The notes beneath the pieces were generated by a model, which searched no databases, was not told where the DNA came from, and saw nothing but the letters and a program-made list of their open reading frames with translations. Position numbers and translations under genes: made by a program. Of a stretch of DNA of 64,000 bases, positions 22,078-34,030 are shown piece by piece. Position 1 is the first letter of the stretch; every line of letters starts with the position of its first letter. The stretch is from Nicotiana tabacum (taxonomy: Eukaryota; Streptophyta; Magnoliopsida; Solanales; Solanaceae), in the NCBI RefSeq assembly GCF_000715075.1, contig NC_134090.1, positions 46,445,792 through 46,509,791 of the forward strand. Direction: 5' to 3'.

Positions 22078-22755
22078 TTAAATTAGGATTAGTGCCAACT
22101 TATGTTATATCTTCTCCTGAATCAGCTGAAAAAATCCTTAAAACATATGATCATGTCTTTGCTAGTAGGCCTCATAATGAGACAGCTCAAGACATCTCTT
22201 ATGGCCAATGGAATTTAATTTTTTCTAAGTATGGAGCTTACTAGCGTAACATGAGAAAATTATGCACAGTTCACTTGTTGAGTAACCACAAGATTAACTC
22301 GTATCGATCAACGAGAAGTGAAAAAGTTGCCCTTATGATCAAATCAATTAAACCATCAGCTCAAGATGGTGGTGTTGTTGATCTTAGTGCTAAGGTTTCA
22401 CCATTGAGTACCAACTTGAGTTGCTTAATGGTTTTTGGAAAAAAAATTCATGGATGAGGATTTGGACAAAAGGGGTTTTAAATCTTTAGTTCAAGAAGTT
22501 ACACATTTAGTTGCAACACCAAATCTTGGTGATTTTTCCCCCTTTTTGGTGTTATTGACATCCAAGGCCTTACGCATCGTATGGAGAATATTTCTAAGTT
22601 ATTTGATGAATTTGTTGAGAAGATTATTAATGAATATGTCCAGGCATCAGACAAGAAGAAAACTAAGGATTTTGTTGATACTATGATGTCCATTATGCAA
22701 TCTGGAGAAGCAAAGTTCCAGTTTGATCGTCGCCATGTCAAAGCTGTCCTGCTGG
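22078..22755 (+). pseudogene. P450 exon 1, 3' part
   Basis: It continues [18 protein letters not shown] and then [10 protein letters not shown], followed by the C-helix region, where the conserved WRNMRK Trp is TAG (22242-22244). Further on, FGKK is disrupted by an eight-A run (22439-22446), one A too many, and GDFxPFL is followed by a one-base loss near 22547. The exon ends with DRRHVKAVLL at 22755, before the donor GTACGT. Confidence 0.9.
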
Positions 22756-23032
22756 TACGTTTATTCCCAATTTGAAATTTAAATAGTACTATAGCACTAT
22801 TTTTAGTAAACTTAACTCGTGTAACGGTCAACAATCAATCAACATAACCTCAATTGCCACATTAATTATATTGGAGTCGGATGTATGAATCCTTTATATC
22901 TCTAGATTTTTCGTAATAATTAAATTATTTTCAACGCAAACAGTTAACTTACCTCAACTCTACTCCTTTATCCGGACTTGGAAGAAATATTGGCAAAACA
23001 TGTTTAATGGAAATAATTTTTTTTTTATTCAG
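22756..23032 (+). other. P450 intron, phase 0
   Basis: The donor is G/GTACGT and the acceptor is TTTATTCAG/GAC; length is 277 bases, AT-rich with a T-run before the acceptor. The splice signals look intact. Confidence 0.85.
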
Positions 23033-23611
23033 GACATGCTTGTAGCATCAATAGATACATCATCAACTTCAGTGGAGTGGATGCTCTCCGAACATCTCAA
23101 GAATCCTAATGTAATGGAAAAAGTCCAAAAAGAGTTAGAAGAAGTAGTTGGCCTAAACAGAATGATGGAAGAATCAGACTTAGACAATTTGAAATACTTA
23201 AACATGGTCTTCAAGGAGTCATTTAGGTTACATGCTGCAGCCCCATTACTACTTCATGAAGCAATGGAAGATTGTATAGTAGATGATTTCTACATACAAA
23301 AAGGATCACAAGCTATCGTCAATTCATATTCAATTCATATGGATCCTAATGTTTGGACTGAGGCTAACAAATTTTTGCCGGAAAGGTTTCTTGAAAGTAA
23401 CGTAGACGTTCGTGGACGTGACTTTCAACTTTTACCATTTGGTTATGGAAGAAGAAATTGTCCGAGGATGCATTTGGCGTTGATTATTGTATGTTTGGTC
23501 GTCGCGCAATTAGTTCACTGCTTTGATTTGGACATGACTGAGAAATTTGGTATTGTGACTGGTAGAGCCAAGCATTTGATGGCTATTCCTACTTATAGGC
23601 TACACAACTGA
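23033..23611 (+). pseudogene. P450 exon 2, still open
   Basis: It runs from [16 protein letters not shown] (I-helix, oxygen-binding region) through KESFRLH (ExxR), DPNVW, FLPERF and [11 protein letters not shown] (haem loop; Cys retained, the following Gly replaced by Arg) to YRLHN and TGA at 23609. The 192 codons are open. A poly(A)-type AATAAA follows at 23620. The exon looks less damaged than exon 1, but it belongs to a dead gene. Confidence 0.9.
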
Positions 23612-24470
23612 TTTTGGGAAATAAATTTTGGTACATCTATCGTTGTATGACGTTTGATCTTGTTACAAAGCACCTTGAGTGTTTTGATTAACATTTATGT
23701 CTTTACTTGTAATAGTACGGGAAAAACTAGAATAAATATGTTATCATTTTCGTTACTTCTAATAAATATATTCTAGAGGTGAAATCTTCTAGCTTTTCCT
23801 ATTTGATCCGAAATCGATCAATCTAGCCATTAAATATTTGTGTGTATTAAATTTTCATTATTTTACAAATTATTTGATGGCCTCATGTTTATCTGCCAAG
23901 ACAGAATCTTGACTCCTATTAAGGTTGAAAATGAGGAATCATCACTGAGATTTTTTAAGCAATATTCTCTATCTGTTCCACTTGAATTCATTTGGCATTA
24001 AAATATTCTTGTGACGGTTGTGATTCTAAATAATTAACTAATGATGTTATCCTAGCACAAGGACTGATGTTTGAATTGTTCTACGACAAAAAGTAGTCGC
24101 CCAATTCTTCACTCAACTGTCAGATCCTTCACCAGCAAACGATGTATATATAAAATTGTGATATAAGTAATACTTGAAATGATGACACGCTGCCTCTCAT
24201 AGTCATTTACAGAACCTAATTCCCTTCTCTCTCAAAAAGAATTTAACAAAAATAATACTAGACGATAGGAAAAGGGACATGTAATATCTAAACTAGGAAA
24301 TATCATTAATTAATTAGTTCCTTATGAAGTTGTAAAAATATGTTTCTCTTGACGGTAATAACTCAATAGAGGGAAATACGAAAGTAATCAATCAACAAAT
24401 TATGCCTAAATCCTGACATTGTCAAGGGGACCAGATAAATCCACTACATATTCTGCTTTACTAATAATCT
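23612..24470. other. P450 3' flank, AT-rich, no gene seen
   Basis: It includes a likely poly(A) signal at 23620-23625 and further AATAAA at about 23731. No coding frame or known repeat was recognised. Confidence 0.5.
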
Positions 24471-24797
24471 GTTTGGCCAAACTTCTAAAATTTATTTATT
24501 TTGAGAAGTGTTTTTCAACAAAATATTTTGGTGAAAATCAGTTTGTGTTTGGCTAATCAATTTGAAAAACACTTTTGAGCAGCAATTAGTGTTTGACCAA
24601 GCTTTAAAAAAAATGATTCTAAGTGTATTTTTCTTAAAAGTGCTGCTGAGAAGAAGCAATTTTTTTCTGCTTCTCTTGTTCTTCTACTAAAAACACTTTT
24701 TTTTTCCTTCAAAAAGTTTGGCCAGACACCATAACTTTAAGGAAAAAAATGCTTTTGACAAAAAAATACTTTTGGCCAAGAAAAAACTTGGCCAAAC
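24471..24797. mobile_element. MITE with GTTTGGCCAA terminal inverted repeats
   Basis: This 327-base AT-rich block begins GTTTGGCCAA and ends with its exact reverse complement TTGGCCAAAC. Sub-terminal copies (TTTGGCCAGACACC, TTTTGGCCAAG) and matching AAAAACACTTTT segments can pair, so it folds on itself. It has no coding capacity. A clear target duplication was not found. The type is common in Solanaceae (recalled). Confidence 0.65.
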
Positions 24798-25584
24798 GCT
24801 TTAAGACCTATTTCGTTCTAATAATAAACAATCCTCTATTTAGACGAATGTGATATTTTAAAGTAAAAGGTTTTCAAAATCTAACACTTATCCAACAGCA
24901 ACGGGTTTGACCAAGTAAAAAGAACTCTTAATAAACACCTTTCATGTATGTAAGAATGATAATAAGTCCTAGTTGGTACTTGGTAATGCCTAGTGGTAGC
25001 AAAATGGATAAAAATAAATAGTTACACATTTATATTATATATTAAGAATATGTTGGATAATGAACTTTTTAAAAGAACATTTAACCATTTATATATTAAA
25101 AAAACATATTTATCCCTTCTAAAGGTCTTATCATTTAATTATATTAGCTTGTCATTTATATACAAAATAATATATATAGAATTCAATTTTACCTATTTTT
25201 TCTCCTTTCTCTTCCTTCTCCATTCCACTAATTTTCTTGTTCTGATCTAACAATTGGTCAATCCTACTAAATATTTCGCGGACATTCTTATTGAGCATGA
25301 GTTATTTATTTCTCTAGTTCCTTTCTGCTTTATTTTAAAATCTCACTCATTGCTACTTCATAATTGCCAGGCCATAACAGCCCCTAAATGTTTCTCAGGG
25401 AATCCCCATTACACGTTTTAAAGGAGATACAACTATATAGGCTAAACTCTGTTCACAGTAAATACTCGAATAATAGAGTGACACATGTAATCGAGGGAAA
25501 GACAGAAGACGAAGCAAGTGAAAACAAGATCGAGGACAACAACTTCAATTGGCGTCGGGTAAACACCGAAGGGAATATTGTTAA
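24798..25584. other. AT-rich intergenic region, no gene seen
   Basis: The short frames at 24993-25250 and 25388-25660 are low-complexity or resemble nothing I know. A host-gene relic cannot be excluded around 25390-25580, which has less biased composition. Confidence 0.4.
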
Positions 25585-27741
25585 TGTCACGATCCAAAAT
25601 CTGTTAAAGGTCGTGATGGAGCCGGACACCACGTCAGGCAAGCCAACACTAAATAGTTAATTAAATTCTCCTTTTAATATTTTTGAAATCATAAATTTCC
25701 TTCAATTTAATTAGTAAAAAATGAACTTTACAGAATACTAATAATGTTTTCCAATTTCAACACTGAATAGCCCATAATAATCCCAGAACCCGGTGTCACA
25801 AGTGCATGAGCATTAACAAGGAATTAAAATACAATACAATAACTATCCGGAATACAATTTGAACAGAAGATAAAAATGCAAGTACTCCGAAGGAGAATCT
25901 GCTGGCTTGCGGATCGTCTCATAAGATGCAGCTCATCTAAGTCTCTGTATCAACCATCCCGTTGCGCCCACAAGGCCACTAGACATATGTGTGCCTGTAC
26001 AACAAAATATACAACAAGTGTAGTTTGAATACGATAACAACGCGTACCCGGTAAGTATCCAGTCTAATCTCGAAGAAGCAGTGACGAGAGGTCGACTCCG
26101 ACACTTACTATGGCCAACAATAATATACTGATAATATGATAAATTATGAATTTTTATAAGGCGACAGTAAACTCAGTAACATGAAGCAGGTAATCAATTC
26201 TTTTGTTAATAGGAGATTTTCAAATTTATTTTCATCTTTTAACAATTTATATCTCCCACGAATGAGGCCACATCAATTATCAAAATTTCAAAACAATCAC
26301 TCAAGTCTTGCGAAAATCATACCGAGGTCGTACGATCCGATCCAACATAATAATTAAACTATGCATTGTCGAGGGTCGAACGACGCAAACCATAGATGCA
26401 TCTATTTATCCCGCTTGTGAATCATACATGCGACATGGTCAAATATAAATTTAAGAAAATACCCCGCTGGCGGATCATATGTGCGGCGCGTTAAATATAA
26501 ATTTAAAGAATTAACCCACTCGCGGATCATACGTCCGACGCGGTTAAACATAGATTTCTTAAGTTATTATAGTATCCCTCAATTCTTTTCAAAATACGAA
26601 GTTCAAATGAAAACTTTCAAGTTCCCAATTTTTACCTCAATTTCAGTTCCTTTCAAACATTTAGTAAGCTAACTCAATCTCGCTTATTCTCGAGACAAAC
26701 AATAAACATAAATTAAAAACAATATCAACAAGGCATGATGTATGCCTAAAATTACCTGGATATAGGCATAGCTAGTAGCTATATACAGACTCTCGTCACC
26801 TCGTGCGGACGTAGCCCCCACAAATAGAAGCACAAAATAATTTAGTTCACCTATGGGGTTAATTTCCTCCTACAAGGTTAGAAAGAAGACTTACCTCGCT
26901 CTGAAGCTCCATAACCAGCTCTCAAACCCTTCCGACGACTCAAACCGATGCCCAATGCTCTAAAACTAGCCAATAAATGTGCAAACCCATAAAGACATAC
27001 TCTAATACTCATTATAATCAAATTTATAATAATTTTTAACCCGGATCAAAAAGTCGATAAAAATCACCCTCGAGCCCATGTCCTAGGATTCCAAAAAGTT
27101 TTAAAAATAAACTTTACCGATAACCTCAAGAACTCAAAGATATAACTTATTTTCAATTCCATGTCCAATATCGTGGTCAAAATTCAAAAATACCAAATTC
27201 TAGGTCTTTCTACAAAATCCCAGATTTCTATTAATTTTCATGTTTAAATTCTTATACGAATCATGTATTTAACTTATATTGAGTGGGAATCATTTACCTT
27301 ATGTTGCTTGAAGAATATCTCCCCTTGAAGCTCTCTAAAATCGCCCAAATCAAATGAAAATGGGAGAAAAAATGGGCCAAGTCCCATTTTTGTAAACCCT
27401 CACTACCCAGCGACCATTCCGCATCTGCGGTACACCAGCCGCATTTGCGCTTCTACTTCTGCGGCCTCTTCTTCCGCATCTGCGAGCCATCTCCCGCACC
27501 TGCAGGCTCACATCTGCGGCCCTCCTCACGCAGGTGCGGTTACACCAGATGCCCAACTGTTTCAGTTCTTTCTCAACTTCAAATTTGAATCCATTAATCA
27601 CCCGGAATCTACCTGAGGCCCCCTGGAGCCTGTCCAATCAAACCAACCAGTTCCAAAATATACTGCGGACCTGCTCGAGGCCTCAAATCACATCAAACAA
27701 TGCTAAAACCATGAATCACACTCCAATTCTAGCTATATGAA
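25585..27741 (-). mobile_element. Gypsy LTR (minus orientation), cut by CHR-2
   Basis: It begins TGTCACGATCCAAAATCTG on plus after GTTAA, the sign of a minus-oriented LTR of this gypsy group. Its CpG cluster is of the GCATCTGCGG/CCGCACCTGC type (27419-27540). It stops at 27741, where CHR-2 begins. The rest is not found to the right, so it was lost with the right end of CHR-2. No coding sequence is present. Confidence 0.7.
27419..27540. repeat. CCGCATCTGCGG palindromic cluster
   Basis: About nine degenerate units of CGCATCTGCGG or CCGCACCTGC are present. The plus-strand solo LTR at 40855-43223 has the same motif type in its own cluster (41534-41777). Confidence 0.75.
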
Positions 27742-28369
27742 TGTCACGACCCTAAACCCAGGCCCGGTTGTGATGGTGCCTCTCGTGAAGACAAGGCCAG
27801 TCGACACACTCCCAATTCACTTTAAGCAATTAAAATAATACGAATTAAGTCTTTAACATAATAATAATCCCAAATTAAGGTGAATACTACAATATGCAGA
27901 ATAGACATAGCCTGACATCAGAGTGTCACCCGTCATAAGCATCTACTATCCGAATAAAGACAGGAAAAATCTACAGAGTCTATTACAGAACTAAACAAGG
28001 AAAAATAATATAGGGGAAGAACCACTGGGCTACGAACGCCGAGCAGCTACCTAGTGAATCTCTGAAATATGCTGGAAGCTCTCAACCCTCGCAAGCAGGA
28101 CCTGAAGAGTTGAATCTGCACACGGGGTGCATGGAGTAAAGTGAGTACTCCAACTCAGTGAGTAATAATAATAAATGAAGACTGAGCGATAAGAAATCAT
28201 GTAAAAGCACATCAATGTACTATAAAGAAACAGTATGAAACCAGTAAAAGCAATGAAACAGTGAAAATATGTAAAAACACTTAGTTCAGAAAAAGCTTCT
28301 TTAAAACACTTTTGTAGCAGTTAAACAATTAAATGAGAAGCAGCTAGAACAGATAAACACATAAAAATC

Positions 28370-28450
28370 CGCCCCTCGGGCACAATGTCAACAGAATCCA
28401 CCCCTCGAGTAATATCATGGAACAACACCAGCCCCTCGGTCTATATCTCA
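28370..28450. repeat. CCCTCGGGC tandem block in CHR-2 LTR
   Basis: Three recognisable units, one fewer than in the LTRs of CHR-1. Confidence 0.7.
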
Positions 28451-29605
28451 TATCACAATGGGTACCCGCGCTCACTGGGGGTGTACAAACTCTGGTAGGG
28501 GCCCCTTATGGCCCAAGCGCAATGTCAATCCATCTCGCAGCATAATCAGTAGGCTCTCGGCCTCATATCAACAAGCCACCTCGTGGCGTACAATCTCAGC
28601 CCCTCGGCCTCATAATCATAAATCAGTGTATCCTCACAATACAGGCCCTCAGCCTTACTCAGTCAGAATCTCATAATCCATTCGGCCAATAGTAAAACAT
28701 GATACTCAGTCCAAAATGTCATTTAAGGTGATAACAAAGTAAACATGGCTGAGTTATGGAAACAGTAGAATAAAGCATGACTGAGTACAAGTATAAAGTC
28801 ATAACAATGAGGAAATATTAGTAAAAATACCCTAAGGGTCCAAATAGTTGGCACAAGGCCTAAATATGGCATTCCGCCCAAAACATGATGATAGCAAATA
28901 GTTTTCAATCAAATACGCAGTAAAACAGTCATTCGGGATGGAGTAAGTCACAATTTCCAATGGTGTACGACCTCACGCTCGTCATCTAGCGTGTGGGTCA
29001 CCTCAATATAGCACAACGATGTGGAATCCGGGGTTTCATACCCTCAAGACAACATTTACATTTATTACTCAGCTCTATCAGGTCCAATCTCTAGCCCATG
29101 ATGCCTTTGCCTCTCGAATCGACCTCCGGATGCTCCAAATCAAACAAAAATCAGTGCAAAACCATCCAAATATGCTAAGAGAACAAAGCCCACTCGAAAG
29201 AAATCAAATTACAACACAAATCCCGAAATTAGCCAAACCCGACCCCCGGGCCCACATCTCAGATTCCGATAAAAATTATATCAATAGACTCCTTATCACT
29301 CCTCGAGTTCATTCATATCAAAAGCATCAAAATCCAATCACAAACGACCCCTAAAATCCCAAATTCTAGGTCTCCAATTACAAGTCCTAGTTCTTCAATA
29401 TTAGGCTTAAATTCCATGATTAATTTGGTAGAATACACATTAGAATCGAGTATTAAGTCCATAAATCTTACTTTCAAGTGTTTCCCCTTGAATCCCTCTT
29501 CAATCCACTTCAAAAAGCTCCAAAATCGCTCAAAAATGGTGGAAGTTAGCCCCAAAATCACGAACAATGGCTATTTAAACATTCTGCCCAGGCATTAAAA
29601 ACCTT

Positions 29606-29854
29606 CTTCGCGAACGTGGTCAAAGCCTCGCATTCGCGAAGCACAAACTGACATTGACCAAAATTTTCTCCTTCGCGAACGCGATGCCTCCGGACTCCAA
29701 TCCTTCGCGAATGCGGTTCCCTTTATCGCGAACGCGTAGCTCAATGGCCCAGCCCTTCGCGAACGTGGGACCTCCCTCGTGAACGCGAAGGCCAACTCTT
29801 CAGCCTCACCTACTAACCCTTCATGAATGCGAGGCCCCACTCGCGAACGCGAAA
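29606..29854. repeat. TTCGCGAACGCG palindromic cluster in CHR-2 LTR
   Basis: About 11 degenerate units are present. The unit order differs from CHR-1 but the motif is the same. On minus a TATA-like TTTAAATAG lies about 25 bases downstream. Confidence 0.75.
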
Positions 29855-30503
29855 GCCAATCGTCTGCAACACTCAACAGCAGTTTTCTACAGTTTTACAC
29901 AACATGAAATGGTCCGATTGAACACCCAAAACTCACCCGAGGCCCCCGGGACCTCAACAAAACATGCCGACATATCCTATAACATCATTCAAACTTGTTC
30001 CAATCTTTGAAACGCTCAAAACAACATCAAAACACTAAATTCGCATCGGAATTCCACGTCCGAATGACCTGAAATTTTGCACACACATCCCAAATGACAC
30101 AATGGAACTACTGAAACTTCCGGAATTCCATTCCGACCCATACATCAAAATCTCACCGATCAATCGGAAAATGCAAAAATTCCAATTTCACCAATTCAAG
30201 CCTAAATCTACTCCAGACCGCCAAAACACATTCCAATCACGCTCCTAAGTCCCAAATCACCTCCCGAAGCTATCGGAACCATCGGAACTCACATCCGACC
30301 CCTCTAGCACATAAGTCAATATCCGGATGACTTTTCCAACTTAAGCTTCCTCAAAAGAGACTAAGTATCTCAAATCTTACCAAATCCTTTCCGAACCCAA
30401 GCCAAGCAACTCGATCACACATAGAACCGATAAACAAAGCAATAAGAAGCAGAAATGGGGAAACAGAGCGGTAACTCATGAAACGACCGGCCGAGTCATT
30501 ACA

Positions 30504-30516
30504 TCCTCCCCCTCTT
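30504..30516 (-). other. Polypurine tract of CHR-2
   Basis: On minus the sequence is AAGAGGGGGAGGA, directly next to the LTR. Confidence 0.8.
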
Positions 30517-32080
30517 AAACACACGTTCGCCCTCGAACGAGTCAAGAAACATACCTGAAGCCTCAAACAGGTGCAGATATCTGCTCCGCATCTCCCACTC
30601 GGTTTCCCAGGTAGCCTCCTCTACGGGTCGACCTCTATACTGCACTTTTGCTGAAGCTATATCCTTTGATCTCAACTTTCGAACCTGATGCCCCAAAATA
30701 GCTACTGGCTCCACATCATAAGTCAAATCGTCATCTAACTAGACCGTGCTGAAATCCAAATCATAAGACGGATCCCCAACATACTTTCGGAGCATGAAAA
30801 CATGAAATACCGGATGCACACTCGACAAGTTGGGTGGCAAAGCAAGCTCATAAGCCACCTCCCCAATCCTTCAAAGCACCTCAAAAGGCCAAATGAATTG
30901 AGGACTCAATTTACCTTTCTTCACAAACCTCATAACAACCTTCATGGGTGAAACCTTCAATAGAATCTTCTCATTAACCATGTAGGACACATCCCGAACC
31001 TTCCTGTCAGCATAACTCTTTTTTCTCGACTACGCTATACGAAGCCTCTTCTGAATCACCTTTATCTTGTCTAAAGCATCCAGCACCAAGTCTGTCCCCA
31101 ATAGCCTCGCCTCACCCGACTCAAACCAACCAACTGAAGATCTACACCGCCTCCCATACAAAGCCTCATATAGAGCCATCTGAATACTCGACTGGTAACT
31201 ATTGTTATAAGAAAACTCTGCAAGCGGTAGAAACTGATCCCATGGCCCTCCAAAATCAATGACACAAGCACGCAACATGTCCTCCAATATTTAAATAGTG
31301 GGCTCGGACTGCCCGTCCATCTAAGGGTGAAAAGCTGTGCTCAACTCAACCTGAGTACTCAACTCTCGCTGCAAAGACCTCCAAAACTACGAAGTGAACT
31401 GAGTGCCCCTATTTGAAATGATGGAAACTGGGACACCATGCAAATGAACAATCTCCTGGATATAGATCTCTGCCAACATCTCTGAAGAATAGGTAGTACA
31501 CACAGGAATGAAGTGCGCAGACTTGGTCAGCCCATCCACAATCACCCAAATAACATCGAACTTCCTCAAAGTCCGTTGGAGCCCAACTATGAAGTCCATG
31601 GTGATCCGCTCCCACTTCCACTCCGGAATATCCATCTGCTGAAACACGCCACCCGGTATCTGATGCTCATATTTCACATGCTGACAATTGATACACCGAG
31701 CTATAAATCCCACAATGTCCTTCTTCATTCTCCTCCATCAATAATACTGTCTCAGATCCTGATACATCTTCGTGGCACCTGGATGAATAGAATACCTCAG
31801 GCTATGGGCCTCCTCCAGAATCAACTCCCGAAGCCCATTTACATAGGGCACACATATCCGGCCCTGCATCCTCAACACCCCATCATCACCAATAGTTACA
31901 TCTCTGGCATCATCGTGCTGAACTCTGTCCTTAAGGACAAGAAAATGCGGATCATCATACTTATACTCTCTGATGCGATCATATAAGGAAGACCGAGAAA
32001 TCACACAAGCCAATACCCCGACTGGGCTCCAAAATATCTAACCTCACAAACCGATTGGCCAAGTCCTGAACATCCACTGC
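30517..32080 (-). pseudogene. Integrase with chromodomain of CHR-2, broken
   Basis: The chromodomain ([35 protein letters not shown]) is at 30499-30726, and unlike CHR-1 its Trp is kept. The catalytic residues are seen in MDFIVGLQ (about 31600) and IISNRGTQF (about 31410). In the second motif the usual catalytic Asp of ISDRGTQF is Asn. The third acid is lost in a broken stretch near 31300. Frames at 31030-31287, 31387-31728 and 31738-32013 are separated by stops. Confidence 0.88.
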
Positions 32081-33400
32081 AAAAGGTCTCTCCCCAAATG
32101 GAATATATGCCAAACTCCCCATAGTCACCTCCTTCCAATCAAAGTGTCTGCCACAACATTGGCCTTCCCCGGATGGTACAATATAGTAATATCATAATCC
32201 TTTAGCAACTCCAACCATGTTCGCTGCCTCAAATTGAGATCCTTCTACTTGAACAAGTGCTGAAGGCTATGATGATCAGTAAACACCTCACAAGACACAC
32301 CATACATCTAATGCCTCCAAATCTTTAATGCATGAACAATGGCAGCCAACTCCAAATCATAAACAGGGTAGTTCTTCTCATAGGGATTCAACTAACGAGA
32401 AGCATAAGCAATAACTCTACCCTCCTATATCAATACACACCCAATACCAACTCTCGAAGCATCACAATACATGGTATATGAACCTGAAACTGATAGCAAA
32501 AGTAACACTGGAGTTGTGGTCAAGGCTGTCTTGAGCTTCTGAAAGCTCTCCTCACACTCATCCGACCACACAAATGAAGCACCCATCTAAGTCAACTTGG
32601 TCAAGGGTGATGCGATAGATGGGAATCCCGAAATAAACCGATGATAATAGCCTGCCAAACCGAGAAAACTTCGAATCTCTGTGGCTGATGACGGTTTGGG
32701 CCAACTCTGAACTGCCTCTATCTTCTTCGGATCAACCTGAATACCCTCGCAGGACACCAAGTGCCCCAAGAAAGCCACTGAACTGAGCCAAAACTCACAC
32801 TTGGAGAATTTTGCATAAAGCTTCTCCTATCTCAATCTCTGCAACACAACTCTCAAATGCTCCGCGTGCTCCTCCTGACTATGCGAGTATACCATAATAT
32901 CATCAATGAAGACTATGACGAACGAGTCGAGATAATGCCGGAACACGCTGTTCATCAAATGCATGAACGCTGCTGGGGCATTGGTCAGCCCAAAAGACAT
33001 CACCAAGAACTCATAATGACCATATCGGGTCTTGAAGGCTGTCTTAAGAATATCCGAGTCTCTGATCTTCAGTTGGTGATGACTTAAACGGAGATCAATC
33101 TTGGAGAACACTCTCGCTCCCTGAACCTGGTCGAATAAATCATCAATGCGAGGCAAAGGATACTTGTTCTTAATTGTTACTCTGTTCAACCGCCTATAAT
33201 AGAACCGGTGCACCCCTAGGCGACACACTAGGCCGAATAAACCCCTTATCATGGAGTTCCTGAAGCTGCTCCTTTAACTCTTTCAACTCCGCTAGTGCCA
33301 TATGATACAGCAGAATAGAAATGGGTTGAGTGCCCAGCACCAGGTCAATACCAAAATCAATGTCCCTATCCGGCGGCATGCCGGCAAGTCTACAGGAAAC
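32081..33400 (-). pseudogene. Reverse transcriptase and RNase H of CHR-2, with 41-base deletion
   Basis: Visible motifs are [30 protein letters not shown] (the GY of SGYHQL is lost), [22 protein letters not shown] (YxDD box) and [17 protein letters not shown]. At 33200/33201 about 41 bases present in CHR-1 (within 17230-17300) are missing, removing the [15 protein letters not shown] box and shifting the frame. RNase H (about 32230-32580) is riddled with stops. Confidence 0.88.
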
Positions 33401-34030
33401 ACATCGGAAAACTCCCTCACAATTGGAACAGAATCAATACTGGGAGTCTCTGCACCGACATCCCTCACAAAGGCTAGATATAAAAGACAACCCTTCCCAA
33501 CCATACCCTGGGCCTTCAAGAATGAGATTACCCTACTAGGAACATAATCAGTCAATCCTCGCCACTCAATCTGTGGCACACCCGGTATAAACAATGTTAC
33601 TGTCGTAGCATGACAGTCTAGAATAGCACGACACGGAGATAACTAATAACAACAGATCCACTTATTCCTCCAGACCCGCAATATTCACCACACATGATTG
33701 GTACACACGGTCTATAATAACAGTATCGCCCACCGGAGTAGATACATTAATAGGTGAAACAAGAGACTCACAGGGCGTATCCAAATAACGAGCAAAGTAT
33801 GATAACACATAAGAAAAGGTGGAACCGGGATTGAATAATACAGAACCATCTCTGTGGTAGACTGAGACAATACCTGTAATAATAGAATCAGAAGCAATAG
33901 CATCAAGTCTAGATGGAAGTGTATAGAAACGGGCCTGACCGCCACCTGATCGACCTTCCCCTCTAGGGCAACCCCTAGCAGACTGACCTCTACCCTTAGC
34001 TGATTGGGCGGGAGGTGGTGAAGTAACTAG
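33401..34030 (-). pseudogene. Protease of CHR-2, broken
   Basis: It contains DAIASDSIITGIVSVYHRD, then VLFNPGSTFSYVLSYFARYL. The active site expected as DPGST is NPGST, so the catalytic Asp is Asn. A Pro/Gly/Arg-rich linker (AQSAKGRGQSARG) joins it to gag. Stops and shifts at 33594-33662 separate it from RT. Confidence 0.8.

Larger units (their letters stand above)
11509..23611 (+). pseudogene. Cytochrome P450 (CYP71/CYP736-like), split by a retrotransposon and decayed
   Basis: Such enzymes are ER-anchored haem monooxygenases of specialised metabolism; the substrate cannot be told here. The coding parts are 11509-11707, 22078-22755 and 23033-23611, with one phase-0 intron at the place usual for the CYP71 clan. 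Joined length would be about 485 codons, near the family norm of about 500. Features in order are a hydrophobic N-terminal anchor, the PPGP hinge, an I-helix region (ASIDTSSTS), the K-helix ExxR (KESFR), PERF, and the haem loop FGYGRRNCP. Lesions are the 10.4-kb insertion after codon 66, a Trp-to-TAG stop at 22242-22244, one extra A in the A-run at 22439-22446, and a one-base loss near 22547. The Gly after the haem Cys-Pro is Arg. The insertion interrupts the codon after MYL exactly at a GTACC duplication. The gene cannot make a functional enzyme. Confidence 0.92.
27742..30503 (-). repeat. 3' LTR of CHR-2
   Basis: It begins TGTCACGACCCTAAACCC and ends GAGTCATTACA on plus, 2762 bases. It contains a CCCTCGGGC block (28370-28450), a TTCGCGAACGCG cluster (29606-29854) and, on minus just after the cluster, TTTAAATAG near 29573, which may be the TATA box. 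No gene is present. Confidence 0.88.

Noticed and set aside
24993..25250. 85-codon hydrophobic frame
   Set aside because: AT-rich low-complexity DNA; the Phe/Ile/Tyr content is what composition predicts.
25388..25660. 90-codon frame before the LTR at 25585
   Set aside because: No recognisable motif, and it runs into the LTR start; kept only as a possible relic.
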